NCBI GenBank assembly: GCA_016713535.1
Contig: JADJOY010000010.1
Span: forward strand, 1 to 64,000
Direction of reading: 5' to 3'
Length of the DNA stretch: 64,000 nucleotides
DNA from: Deltaproteobacteria bacterium
Lineage (GTDB): Bacteria > JADJOY01
Shown here piece by piece: positions 18,516 to 26,970 of the stretch (within the stretch, counting starts at the first letter, position 1; each line of letters opens with the position of its first letter). Position numbers and translations under genes: made by a program. Below the pieces are notes generated by a model, which saw nothing but the letters and a program-made list of their open reading frames with translations, searched no databases and had not been told where the DNA came from.

Positions 18516-19322
18516 ATGGACCCATTCCGAACCCAGCTCGCGCCGCTCTCCGCGGAGGCCTGGGCGCTGCTCCGCGACGACGCCACGGCGACGCTCGCCA
18601 CGAGCCTCTCCGCGCGCAAGCTGGTGGACGTGCGCGGGCCTCTCGGCTGGCGCTTCTCCGCGGTGTCGCTGGGCCGCGTGGTGGTCGAGAACGAGCAGGT
18701 GGACGGCGTCGCGGTAGGCGTGCGCGCCGTGCTGCCGATGGTCGAGCTTCGCGCGCCGTTCGTGCTCGATCTGTGGGCGCTCGACGACGTCGCGCGCGGC
18801 GCAACCGACATCCCGCTCGAGCCGATGCTCGACGCGGCGCGCCAGATCGCCCGCGCCGAGGACCACGTGGTGCTGCGCGGACTACCGTCCGCCAACATGC
18901 GTGGCCTCCTCGACTCGCTCGGCGAGCCGATCGCGATCCCGAGCGACCTCCGCAGCTTCCCGGGGGCGGTCGCGGCGGCGCTGGTCCGGCTCAACGACGC
19001 CGGCGTCGCTGGACCGTACGTGCTCGCGCTCGGCGACCAGCTCTTCGAGGGGGTGAACCTGGTCGCGCCCGAGGACTACCCGCTCCAGCAGCGCCTCGCG
19101 CGCCTGGTCGGCCAACCCGTGCAGCTCGCTCCCGGGCTCGGGCGCGACGCGGTGCTGATCTCGCGCCGCGGCGGCGACTTCGAGCTCACCCTCGGCGCCG
19201 ACCTCACGATCGGCTACGAGGTCCATGACGCCAAGCAGGTCCGCCTCTACTTCACCGAGTCGATCGCGTACCGGACCCTCGAGCACACCGCGGGCGTGCG
19301 CCTCACCTCGACCTCGGCGTGA
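18516..19322 (+). CDS. enc: Family 1 encapsulin shell protein
   Basis: A 268-residue HK97-fold protein of the linocin M18/family 1 encapsulin type, the usual length for 60-subunit T=1 shells. Typical segments are an N-terminal helix (LAPLSAEAWALLRDDA), the RKLVDVRGPLGWRFSAVSLGR strand region, VRAVLPMVELRAPFVLDLWALDD, the GPYVLALGDQLFEGV segment and the C-terminal DLTIGYEVHD with LYFTESIAYRTLE. GAGGAGATGCACCG precedes the ATG. With EncFtn upstream this forms an iron-storage nanocompartment protecting against iron and oxidative stress. Confidence 0.95.
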   Translation: MDPFRTQLAPLSAEAWALLRDDATATLATSLSARKLVDVRGPLGWRFSAVSLGRVVVENEQVDGVAVGVRAVLPMVELRAPFVLDLWALDDVARGATDIPLEPMLDAARQIARAEDHVVLRGLPSANMRGLLDSLGEPIAIPSDLRSFPGAVAAALVRLNDAGVAGPYVLALGDQLFEGVNLVAPEDYPLQQRLARLVGQPVQLAPGLGRDAVLISRRGGDFELTLGADLTIGYEVHDAKQVRLYFTESIAYRTLEHTAGVRLTSTSA

Positions 19323-19458
19323 CCGGAGCGAGGCCCTCCGCGCGGACGGCCTGGAGGCCGTGCCTCCTCCGAGCCGAACCGCGTCGCTCTACGCGTACGG
19401 TTGGACGGCCTGCGGTCGGTAGGGGCGCGGGCGCGGACCTCGCGCGCCGCTGCTCGCT

Positions 19459-19755
19459 TCAGGAATCATCCAGGTTGCGCTCGGAGCGAGGCGGGACATC
19501 GTCGCGGGCGGCGAGCCGTGCCAGGCGAGGGCTCTCGAGGAGCTCACGCTCGGACTCGAGCCAGTCGTCGAGGTCGTAGCCCTCGCGCCCGCCACGCTCG
19601 ACGTATCGCTGCCACGCGCGCCGCCGGATCTCGGCGGTGAGGTCGAGGCACGAGTCGGCCGCGGCGGTGGTCGCGACGTCCACCTCGTGTATCGGAGCCG
19701 CGATTCGCGGGGGATCCATCCCCCGCGAGCGCGGCACGATCCTGCGTCGCATCAT
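19459..19755 (-). CDS. DUF2934 domain protein
   Basis: A 98-residue protein whose middle matches DUF2934: EIRRRAWQRYVERGGREGYDLDDWLESERELL (given here only to name the family; the hallmark is A(W/Y)xxYxxRGxxxGxDxxDWxxAE). The start is uncertain: two consecutive ATG codons at 19755 lack a clear ribosome binding site, and the next in-frame ATG lies near 19719 inside the palindrome CGCGGGGGATCCATCCCCCG. It closes the leftward DUF883, unknown, YtxH, DUF2934 series. Confidence 0.72.
   Translation of the reverse strand: MMRRRIVPRSRGMDPPRIAAPIHEVDVATTAAADSCLDLTAEIRRRAWQRYVERGGREGYDLDDWLESERELLESPRLARLAARDDVPPRSERNLDDS
19707..19728. repeat. Perfect palindrome CGCGGGGGAT-CC-ATCCCCCGCG
   Basis: A 10-bp perfect inverted repeat with a 2-base centre, related in sequence to the GGGGGATGGAACCCCC family elsewhere. 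Unlike the others it lies in the 5' part of a gene (DUF2934), which may mean that the gene really starts downstream of it. Confidence 0.5.
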
Positions 19756-19759
19756 CGGA

Positions 19760-20038
19760 TCACGGAGTGGCGGCCGCCGCGGCGTCCACCGTCGTGCTCA
19801 CGGTGTCCCGCACACGATCGGTCAGGCGGCCCGCCTGCTCGCGGACGTCGTCGCGAAGCTCGCGGCCGGTGCGCGGCGCGAAGAAGAGCGCGACCGCCGC
19901 TCCCACGACCAGGCCGGCGCCGAACACTCCGACCATCTCCAGGCTGTGGTCCTGGTGCGGGATGTGGCGTTGCAGGGATCGCATCATCTCGTTACGGGAC
20001 GGGAAGTGCTCGAGAATGTCGTGCATGTCCATGTTCAT
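19760..20038 (-). CDS. YtxH-like membrane protein
   Basis: A 92-residue protein: an N-terminal His/Met-rich helix (MNMDMHDILEHFPS), one membrane segment (MVGVFGAGLVVGAAVALFF) followed by APRTGRELRDDVREQAGRL, the YtxH signature in which an A-P-x-x-G-x-E-x-R segment caps the helix. The family (general stress protein YtxH) has no known activity. GGAGAGG precedes the ATG, which overlaps the upstream gene's TGA (ATGA). Confidence 0.85.
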   Translation of the reverse strand: MNMDMHDILEHFPSRNEMMRSLQRHIPHQDHSLEMVGVFGAGLVVGAAVALFFAPRTGRELRDDVREQAGRLTDRVRDTVSTTVDAAAAATP

Positions 20039-20505
20039 GGTGTCCTCTCCGGAGTGGAGTCGTGGGGGTTGGCGTGCGCGGGCTCTCGCCCGTTTGCCTG
20101 ACCGAGTCCCGAGCCGAGCGCTTGCATCAAGGCACCTCGCAACGCGGTGGCTGCGGTCAAGCGGATCGAGCCCGAGGCGAGAGCAAGGATCATCGCGGGC
20201 GTGAGCGCGCCGCCCAGGATCGCGCCGACTCCCGCGGCCGCGGCGAGCACGGAGTACGGGCTGCGCTCCAGACGCTCGCGCAGCGTCCACTCGAGCCCGG
20301 TGCGCGCGGCCCGGCCGAGATCGACCAGCCGAGCCGCGTCGTCGCGCAGCACGCCGACCTGATCACGGATCGCCGCGGCGCCGGCGAGCGGGTCGAGACC
20401 ATGTTCGGGTAGCTCGGCGTCGCGCGGTGGCGCTGCGCCGGAGCCGTGCGGCGCGCCGCTCGCGCGTTCCGGCTGCGAGGGCGGCGATGGATCGGTGGGC
20501 TGCAT
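20035..20505 (-). CDS. Membrane-associated helical protein, unknown
   Basis: A 156-residue protein from an ATG with an AAGGAG box. The N-terminal 45 residues are Pro/Ser-rich and disordered. An amphipathic helix (AIRDQVGVLRDDAARLVDLGRAART) follows, then two hydrophobic glycine-rich segments (SVLAAAAGVGAILGGALTPAMI and LRGALMQALGSGLG). The pattern is like the DUF883/phage-holin-like proteins that occur next to YtxH genes. It overlaps the YtxH start codon. Confidence 0.6.
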   Translation of the reverse strand: MQPTDPSPPSQPERASGAPHGSGAAPPRDAELPEHGLDPLAGAAAIRDQVGVLRDDAARLVDLGRAARTGLEWTLRERLERSPYSVLAAAAGVGAILGGALTPAMILALASGSIRLTAATALRGALMQALGSGLGQANGREPAHANPHDSTPERTP

Positions 20506-20601
20506 GGTCTTGCTCCTTCGCGGCGTCGCGCGCTCGCGTGTGGAACGGGTCGGCACGCCGATTCCCGGGTTGGAAGGTGCGGGTGGAGGACGCGCCGCAG
20601 C

Positions 20602-20814
20602 TCAGCGCCGCGACAGCAGGCGGCCGGCCAGATAGCCGAACGTGATGGCGGCGCCGACGGCGACGAACGGGTGCTCGTGTACGAGCTCGCGCACGCGGCG
20701 GTCCGCGTCGGCGACGTCGAGACGGTCGCGAAGATCTCGGCCGGTGCGCTCCGCCATCTCGGCAAAGCTCTGGGCCGCGTGATTCCGTGCGACAGGTGAT
20801 CCGGCTGGGCTCAT
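20602..20814 (-). CDS. DUF883 (ElaB/YqjD-like) membrane protein
   Basis: A 70-residue protein. An amphipathic helix (ERTGRDLRDRLDVADADRRVRELVHEHP) leads to one C-terminal transmembrane segment (FVAVGAAITFGYLAGRLLSRR), the ElaB/YqjD/DUF883 layout, where the C-terminal anchor sits in the inner membrane and the helix can bind stalled ribosomes. It is the first gene of a leftward series of four small stress-type genes. The ATTGTAGAAA element at 21105-21114 lies about 290 bases upstream in the matching orientation. Confidence 0.8.
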   Translation of the reverse strand: MSPAGSPVARNHAAQSFAEMAERTGRDLRDRLDVADADRRVRELVHEHPFVAVGAAITFGYLAGRLLSRR

Positions 20815-21390
20815 GACGAGAACCTCGTTGCGCTTGCGCTGGATGTGAGAGACGGGCGACACGGCGATCGAGCGCGATCACGGTCGATCACCATCGAGCG
20901 GGTCGCGGGTACGACTTCGCACACCTCGTGCCAAGGCCCCTCGCCGCCGCGGTCGGGCGGGATCGGCGATGGATCGTGCGGATTCCCCATCGCACGAGGC
21001 CGCGAATCCTCTCTGAATCGCGGTGGTCGGCGCGCTGCCACTCCGAGCACGTTCGTCAGCGTCGCTGACGCGCTGGCGCGTCGCGCCGATCGCCACCCGC
21101 TCGGTTTCTACAATCCGCGTCCGACGGGTGCGGCGGGTGTACGAACCGCGTCGGCCGCAGGCAAGGCGGAAACGCGCGTGATCGCGAGGGTCTCGCCCGC
21201 ATCGCCACCCCACGGGGCATGACGCCCTCCCGGCGCCGAGGCCCGGACGCGCGCTCGGCGCGGCCCTTGCTCTGGTTCGTTACGTCTCGTGCGCGCGTCG
21301 GAGCGGCCCGCGCGGGGGAACCGTGGTCACGCGCGAACGTCGAGCACGGCGTGGGCGGACCCGACAGCCAACATTCGAGGAGATCGATCC
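20815..21390. other. Divergent intergenic region between DUF883 and the 17-kDa antigen gene
   Basis: About 575 bases without a convincing gene. It contains the ATTGTAGAAA element (21105-21114) and a small inverted repeat CAGCGTCGCTGACGCGCTGG near 21058. Open frames here lack ribosome binding sites and recognisable domains. Confidence 0.4.
21105..21114 (-). promoter_or_regulatory. ATTGTAGAAA element (copy 4)
   Basis: Reads ATTGTAGAAACC on the minus strand, pointing to the DUF883 operon about 290 bases away. Flanks GG and CC extend the dyad (GGATT-GTAG-AAACC, with one A-A mismatch). Confidence 0.4.
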
Positions 21391-21873
21391 ATGAAACGCT
21401 TCATCGCAGCGATCTCGATCGCGTCGCTCGCCTTCGCGGGCTGCAGCTCGCTGCCCGGCTACGGCGGCGGACAGAAGGAGGCCGTGGGCACGGTCGTGGG
21501 CGCCGGCACCGGCGCGCTGATCGGGTCGCAGATCGGCGGCGGCAAGGGAAAGCTCGCCGCGGTCGCCGTCGGCACGCTCGCGGGCGCGCTCCTCGGCCAG
21601 CAGGTGGGGAAGAGTCTCGACCGCGCCGACAACAGCGCGATGCAGTCGACCGCGCAGCGCTCGCTCGAGGCCTCCCGCACCTACGAGACCGACGAGTGGC
21701 GCAACCCCGACAGCGGCCACAGCGGCACGTTCACCCCCACTCGCACCTACCAGAACGAATCGGGGCAGTCGTGCCGCGAGTACAACCAGACCGTCACGAT
21801 CGAAGGCGAGACCCAGACCGCACACGGAACCGCGTGCCGGCAGAGCGACGGATCGTGGCTGATCGTGAACTGA
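21391..21873 (+). CDS. 17-kDa surface antigen family lipoprotein
   Basis: A 160-residue lipoprotein. The lipobox LAFAGC gives a lipidated Cys17. A glycine-zipper 2TM domain follows (AVGTVVGAGTGALIGSQIGGGKGKLAAV and TLAGALLGQQVGKSLD; two GxxxG-rich helices), then a C-terminal domain with TFTPTRTYQNESGQSCREYNQTV and AHGTACRQSDGSW typical of the Rickettsia 17-kDa antigen family. It is probably an outer-membrane lipoprotein. CGAGGAG precedes the ATG. Close neighbours are stress genes. Confidence 0.9.
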   Translation: MKRFIAAISIASLAFAGCSSLPGYGGGQKEAVGTVVGAGTGALIGSQIGGGKGKLAAVAVGTLAGALLGQQVGKSLDRADNSAMQSTAQRSLEASRTYETDEWRNPDSGHSGTFTPTRTYQNESGQSCREYNQTVTIEGETQTAHGTACRQSDGSWLIVN

Positions 21874-21940
21874 CCCGCTCGCGAGTCTCGTGAGGAGGCC
21901 GCGCGGGGGCTCGACCCTCGCGCGCCTCGACGGCCGGCGC

Positions 21941-21966
21941 CGAGGGATGGAACCGCCGTCGCCATG
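21941..21966. repeat. REP-like element (family B variant)
   Basis: GAGGGATGGAACCGCCGTCG resembles the GGGGGATGGAACCCCCGTCG unit at 3621, 3910 and 53449 with two or three substitutions. It lies between the convergent 17-kDa antigen gene and the gene at 22012. Confidence 0.45.
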
Positions 21967-22011
21967 GGGCGGACACCCTCGGGCTCGATCGAGCGCGTCC
22001 CCTACGGTTGG

Positions 22012-22305
22012 TCAGCCGCGGGCGCCGGGCCACGGCGACCAGCACGGCCGATGCGGCTCGTGCGAGTCCTCCGCGTGGGGAAGCGCGTCGTGGCCGCCGT
22101 GGTGGTCCTGGCCGAGGACCTCCTCCGACGGCTGGACCCGCACCCCCTCCGTCTTCCACTCGGACGGCAGGCTCGACAGCCGCTCGTGGACCACGCCGAG
22201 GAACGCGCGGCACTCGCTGGGCTTGCGAGCCGACTCGATCTGCGGGAACGGATCGCTCGGGTCGTGGTGCAGGCGCCGCTCCAGGCTCTTCTCTCGCTTC
22301 GCCAT
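22012..22305 (-). CDS. Hypothetical small soluble protein
   Basis: A 97-residue protein starting MAKREKSLERRLHHDPSDPF with a GAGAGG box. It has a basic N-terminus, a possible short helix (CRAFLGVVHERLSSLP) and a His-rich tail (DHHGGHDALPHAEDSHEPH) that might bind metal. No family was recognised. The TTTGTAGAAA element at 22480-22489 is about 175 bases upstream and oriented toward it. Confidence 0.5.
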   Translation of the reverse strand: MAKREKSLERRLHHDPSDPFPQIESARKPSECRAFLGVVHERLSSLPSEWKTEGVRVQPSEEVLGQDHHGGHDALPHAEDSHEPHRPCWSPWPGARG

Positions 22306-22630
22306 GTCCGGATCCTCTCGGGTTCGCAGGCGACCGCGCGGGGAGCGTGGCGCCAGTGGGGGCGAGTGAGGATGAGCAAGCGCCGCGCCGGCACGTCCGC
22401 GGTGCCGAGGCGGCCCGCTCCGCACCGGTGCGATTTCGTAGCGCGCGTTTCCTCGCGCTCGCGCGTCTCGGCGTTCGCCTTTCTACAAAGCACGCCGTCC
22501 CAGACCGGGTGGCGGCCCCCGTCGTCGTCGACGGCGCGCTGGCGCGGCACCCGACAGCGGGCACGAAAACTGCGACCTCCCGCGGTTGGAGTCGTCGTTC
22601 TTCCCCTCTCACCTTCGACGGAGGTCTCCG
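22306..22630. other. Divergent intergenic region with TTTGTAGAAA element
   Basis: Lies between the leftward hypothetical gene and the rightward metallothionein gene. It contains the TTTCTACAAA element (22480-22489). No gene or repeat is evident in the remainder. Confidence 0.4.
22480..22489 (-). promoter_or_regulatory. TTTGTAGAAA element (copy 2)
   Basis: Reads CTTTGTAGAAAG on the minus strand, where the flanking C and G extend the dyad. It points to the gene at 22305, while the metallothionein gene lies the other way. Confidence 0.42.
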
Positions 22631-22813
22631 ATGAACAAGTCGACTTGCAAGGCTCCCGGGTGCCAGTGCCAGACGGACGGTCAGGCGTACTGCTCGTCGA
22701 GCTGCCAGCAGGCCGCGCAGAGCGGCACCGCGCAGCGCAGCTCCAGGTGCGAGTGCGGCCACCCCGACTGCGACGCCAGTGCGGGCGGCCGCTCGGCTGG
22801 CCAGAACACCTGA
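22631..22813 (+). CDS. Bacterial metallothionein-like protein
   Basis: A 60-residue Cys-rich protein with nine Cys and one His in the order CKAPGCQCQ, YCSSSCQ, CECGHPDC. This follows the bacterial SmtA/BmtA metallothionein pattern, including the GxxYCSxxC zinc-finger-like segment and the CGHxxCxC end. Such proteins chelate Zn, Cd or Cu in the cytoplasm. A strong GGAGG box precedes the ATG. It fits a metal and oxidative stress theme with the nearby encapsulin. Confidence 0.85.
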   Translation: MNKSTCKAPGCQCQTDGQAYCSSSCQQAAQSGTAQRSSRCECGHPDCDASAGGRSAGQNT

Positions 22814-22922
22814 CCTGTCTCCGGCCGAGGCGCACCCGACCCTCGGCTTCGATGACCGCGGCGGCGCAATCCCGGCCGCCCGCGGTCGCGCCTCGTCCGC
22901 GCCGCTCGACCACCGCGCGGCG

Positions 22923-25900
22923 TCACCGCACCTCGAATCGCAGCCGGATCTCCGCGGCGAACGCTCCACTGCTCTGCGGCACGGCGACCACCACCAGCCG
23001 GTCGGTCACCTGGTACTCGACGTTGAGGGCGAGGTTGGTGTCGCGGCCGATCTCGTCGACGACACGCACCTCCATGCGGTCGGAGAGGCGCTTGCCGACG
23101 GTCACGCGGGTGCCGCCGCTCTCTCCCTCCGAGACCCCGAATTCGCTCAGCCCGAAGTGCTTCTTGGCGAGCTTGCCGCCGATGAAGTCGAGGGCGCCGA
23201 GCGAGAGCCCGGTCACACCGGGGCCTCCGCCGCCGCCCGCCAGCGCCTCGCCGCGGGTCTTGCCGGTCGCGAGCAAGAACACCAGGTCGTCCTGGGCGTA
23301 CGGCGGCTCGGAGTCGAGGGTGAGGGCGAGCCCCCGCGACGCCACGCCCTCGAGGCCGAGGCGGACCGTCACGTCCTCCCCCGTGTGGTCGACGATCGAG
23401 CTCGCCTCGAAGTCGACCCGAGGATCGATCCGCGACGGGTTGTCGAACACGACGGCGCCGCGGCTCACCTCGAAGTCGTTGTCGAAGAACATCAGCGTGC
23501 CCTCGGCCACGTCCACCTCGCCCAGGAGCTCGGGGCGCGCCACGGTGCCGGCCACCGAGAGGTCCGCGCTCAGGATCGCGTGCGCGACGTTGTTGCGGAT
23601 CACCATCGTCTCGGGTCCGCTGACCTTGATCGCGAGGTGGATGCGATCGAGGAGCGGCGATGGGGCCTTGCGCGCCGACCGCGCCGTGGGTGCACCGGAG
23701 AGCGGCTTCACCAGACCCGCGAACATCTCCACGTCGCGCTCGTAGAGGGCGTCGTCGATGCGCACCTCGCCGCCGATCTCGGAGCCGGCGCGCGAACCGC
23801 GCCCCTCGAGGTGGCCGCTGGCGAGGACGCGCAGCGTGTCGGGTATGCGATACGGCAGCTCCACGAAGTCGAGCGAGGCGCGCTCCAGCGACTGCGTCCG
23901 CAGGTCGGCCACCGCGGTGCCGTGAATCTCGCCATCCCCCACCCGCGCCGCGAGCCGCGTCAGCTCGGCGCGGTCGGTCGCGAGGTTCACGGTGGCCGTC
24001 AGGTCGCTGATCCCGGCGGGCACACCGCGCGTGGCGATCGACGACACCGCCGCCTCGAGCGGACCCGTCGCCGCGACGGCCCCCGGCGCGCCGTGGACGC
24101 GCACCGCCGCGGTCACGCGCCCTTGGCCGAGCTCGGTGCCGTCGAGGAACGCGTTCGCCCACTGCGGGTCGAGGTCGACGTTCACGGTGCCGTCGAGGTC
24201 GTCGGGAGCGCCGTGCGCGGCGAGCGTCACCGTGCCGCTGCCGCCGAGGTCGAGGGCCAGCTCGTCGACGGCGAGCGCCCCTCCCGCGAGCTCGAGCACC
24301 GCGGGCCGCGTCAGCGTCAGACGCTGTCCCGCGCCGCTCAGCTCGAGCGCCGAGATCGTCACCGTCCCGGCGAGCGCGCGCGGGTTCGAGAGCTCGCCCG
24401 TGACGTGCGCGAGCGCGGCCAGCCGCCCTTTCGCGTCGCCGAGGGCAGGCGGCAGCGAAGCACCCGCGAGCGCGAGCAGCGGCTCCAGGTCGAGACCGGG
24501 GACCTCCACGTCGGCGCCGAACCGCCGCGCGCCGGCGAAGCTCGCCTTGGCGGTCGCCGTGGCGCCCTGCGGCAGCGTCGCGGTGAGCGAGAGGTCGTCA
24601 CCGTCGAGGCGCGCGTTCGCTTGCAGGGCTCCCAGCGATCGCTCGCGGAACACCAGCTCCGGCACCGCCACGCGCGCCTCGATGGCGGGCCGGGCGAGCG
24701 TGCCCGACGCGCGCGCGGCGAGCGTGAGCGTGCCGCCGAGGTTGGCCTTCGCGAGCTCGGGGACCTTGGCGAGCGGCGCGCCGCGGATGTCCAGGCTCGC
24801 TTCCATGGTGCGGTCGCGAGCGAGCCGGCCGCGGCCCTCGACGGGGATGCCGTCGACCACCGCAGCGAGGCGCGTGACCTCGATCGCCCCGCCCTTCGCC
24901 ACGGCGCGCGCCTCGACGGCGTCGATCACCCGCCCGGCCGCGCGCGCCGACCCGCGCGGCAGCGCGATCTCGCCGTCCAGATCCGCGAAGGAGCCGCTGG
25001 CGCGGGCGTCGAGCCGATCGATCCGGAGCGCCAGCGCGCCCGCCGGGTCGGTGGCCGGGTCGCCCTGCTCCACCACCAGGCCCGTAGCCTGCGCCCGGGC
25101 GTCGAGGCGCGGGTCGTCGAGGGTGCCGGCGATGGTGCCGTGGAGCGACACCGAACCGCCGAGGCGACCGACGGCGGGCGCCACGGCCCTCGCGAAGCCG
25201 CGCAGGTCGGCGAGGCGCACGTCACCGTCGACCTTGGCGGCCAGGGCCCGGTCCGCGGTGTGGAGCGTGCCGCTCGCGTCGAGGGTGCTCCCACCGACGC
25301 GCAGGCCCGCGTCGAGGGTCGCGACCTGCTCGGCCAGGTCGACGGTGATCGGACGCGCGCTCTCGAGCGTGGTGCCCTCGGCACGCGCCACCAGGCGCTC
25401 GATCCGCGCCGTCCCGCGCAGGCTCGTGACGTCCGCCGGGTTGCCCGTGACGTTCGCCACCACGCCGGTGGCGCGACCGCTCGCGTCGGCGAGGCCCGCG
25501 AGGGCCAGGAACGGATCGAGCGGGAAGGTCGGCGCGGTGAGGTGGAGCTCGGCGTGCTTCGCCGCCACGTCGTAGCGCAGGTCGCCCCGCAGGTCCGCGC
25601 CGAGCTCGACGTGCGCCGCGGGCACCGCCAGCGTGCCCTTGGCCTCGATCCGGCCCGAGCCGACCACCACGTCGCCCGAGCGCAGGTTGGCGATCTCGAC
25701 CAGCGCGTCGAGCGGGCCATCGGGGAGCTCGACCGCGCCGCCGAGCCGCAGCTCGTCCGCCGTCGTGGTCGCGAACGCCGGGCGCGCGATCCTCGCCGCG
25801 CGCACCTCCACCCTCGGCCGCGCCAGCTCCCCGCTGAGCCGCGCGGCCAGGTGAGTGCGCTCGCCGCGCAGCTCCTCGAGCCCGGGGAATCCACTGAGCG

Positions 25901-26963
25901 ACGCGAGCGAGTCCGCATCGACGACGACGGCGACGTCGTTCGCCGAGCCCGCGAGGTCGAGCGCGCCGTCCGCGGTGGCGACGATCCCCTCCCAGCCGAG
26001 CCGCGCGGACGCGGCTCGCGGGCTGGCGCCCGCGCCTCGCACGGCGGCGTCCAGCGTCAGCGGGCGATCGCGATAGAGCGCGGTCAGCCGCGCCGAGGCG
26101 GTGAAGTCGGACGTGAGGTTGCCACGCGCCTCCACCACACCGTCGATCGCCCGCGGTAGCTCGGTGGTGACGCCCAGCGCCGCGAGGATCGGACCGGGCT
26201 CGAGCCGCGCGAGGGTGAGGCGCGCGTCGATGGCCCCGCCACTCACGTCGTACGTTCCGCTCCCGTGGAGCTCGCCTCCGCCGCCCGTCAGCGCCAGCTC
26301 CGCGAGCGAGATCCGGCCGCCGTCGAGCGCACCCCGCGCCGTGAGCGGGCCGAGCGTCTCGGTCCCCGCGCGTGCGCTCGCGATGCCGAGCCGCGCGTCG
26401 AGGTAGCGAGGGTCATCGTTGCCGCGCAGCTCGAGCTCCACCCCGCTCGCGTCGTAGCGCTGCGCCGCGGCGCGATCCTCGAGGTCGACCGAGCCCGCGC
26501 GCAGCGTGGCCGTGCCGACGCGCACGAACGGGATCGGCAGGAGTTCGCCACGGCCTTCGTCCGGCGGCGGTGACTCCGCGGCGCCGGGCGGGAAGCCGGC
26601 GAGCGAACCGTCCTCGAGCCGGATCAGGTGAACCGCCGGCGTGTCGACGTCGAGCGACGTGATCTCGATCGCTCCCTCGAGCAGACGCCGCAACGAGTAG
26701 CGCAACACCAGCGAGCGCGCCTCCACGAGCGGCGCCTGGCCGGCGACCGCGACGACCACGTCTCGCGCCTCGAGCTCACGCCCGAGGGAGTGGGCGATCG
26801 AGGAGAACCGGACCTCGTAGCCCGCCGCGGCGGCGGCGCGCGGCACGAGCCTGGCGAGCAACGTCGCGTTCGAGAGCGCGACCGCCGCGGCGACGACGGC
26901 GAGCACGACGCTCCCCAGCAGCGCCGCCAGCACCACCCCGCCGATTCGGATCGCGCGCCTCAT
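22923..26963 (-). CDS. tamB: Translocation and assembly module protein TamB
   Basis: A 1346-residue protein with an N-terminal membrane anchor (IGGVVLAALLGSVVLAVVAAAVALS), a very long repetitive beta-rich region (AsmA-like/beta-taco, repeated 'RLDARA..', 'GSVSLHGTI', 'GTVNVDL' segments) and a C-terminal DUF490/TamB domain (about 1040-1346; DDLVFLLATGKTRG, NVEYQVTDRLVV, ending in IRLRFEVR). TamB spans the periplasm as a lipid or protein conduit and pairs with the outer-membrane TamA, encoded just upstream with 7 bases between. GAGGGATCG precedes the ATG and overlaps the tamA end. Confidence 0.92.
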   Translation of the reverse strand: MRRAIRIGGVVLAALLGSVVLAVVAAAVALSNATLLARLVPRAAAAAGYEVRFSSIAHSLGRELEARDVVVAVAGQAPLVEARSLVLRYSLRRLLEGAIEITSLDVDTPAVHLIRLEDGSLAGFPPGAAESPPPDEGRGELLPIPFVRVGTATLRAGSVDLEDRAAAQRYDASGVELELRGNDDPRYLDARLGIASARAGTETLGPLTARGALDGGRISLAELALTGGGGELHGSGTYDVSGGAIDARLTLARLEPGPILAALGVTTELPRAIDGVVEARGNLTSDFTASARLTALYRDRPLTLDAAVRGAGASPRAASARLGWEGIVATADGALDLAGSANDVAVVVDADSLASLSGFPGLEELRGERTHLAARLSGELARPRVEVRAARIARPAFATTTADELRLGGAVELPDGPLDALVEIANLRSGDVVVGSGRIEAKGTLAVPAAHVELGADLRGDLRYDVAAKHAELHLTAPTFPLDPFLALAGLADASGRATGVVANVTGNPADVTSLRGTARIERLVARAEGTTLESARPITVDLAEQVATLDAGLRVGGSTLDASGTLHTADRALAAKVDGDVRLADLRGFARAVAPAVGRLGGSVSLHGTIAGTLDDPRLDARAQATGLVVEQGDPATDPAGALALRIDRLDARASGSFADLDGEIALPRGSARAAGRVIDAVEARAVAKGGAIEVTRLAAVVDGIPVEGRGRLARDRTMEASLDIRGAPLAKVPELAKANLGGTLTLAARASGTLARPAIEARVAVPELVFRERSLGALQANARLDGDDLSLTATLPQGATATAKASFAGARRFGADVEVPGLDLEPLLALAGASLPPALGDAKGRLAALAHVTGELSNPRALAGTVTISALELSGAGQRLTLTRPAVLELAGGALAVDELALDLGGSGTVTLAAHGAPDDLDGTVNVDLDPQWANAFLDGTELGQGRVTAAVRVHGAPGAVAATGPLEAAVSSIATRGVPAGISDLTATVNLATDRAELTRLAARVGDGEIHGTAVADLRTQSLERASLDFVELPYRIPDTLRVLASGHLEGRGSRAGSEIGGEVRIDDALYERDVEMFAGLVKPLSGAPTARSARKAPSPLLDRIHLAIKVSGPETMVIRNNVAHAILSADLSVAGTVARPELLGEVDVAEGTLMFFDNDFEVSRGAVVFDNPSRIDPRVDFEASSIVDHTGEDVTVRLGLEGVASRGLALTLDSEPPYAQDDLVFLLATGKTRGEALAGGGGGPGVTGLSLGALDFIGGKLAKKHFGLSEFGVSEGESGGTRVTVGKRLSDRMEVRVVDEIGRDTNLALNVEYQVTDRLVVVAVPQSSGAFAAEIRLRFEVR

Positions 26964-26970
26964 CGATCCC

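Noticed and set aside
22779-26159. A very long open frame opposite tamB
   Set aside because: Its product is Arg/His/Glu-rich with no domain, no ribosome binding site and mirrors codon positions of TamB; a G+C shadow.
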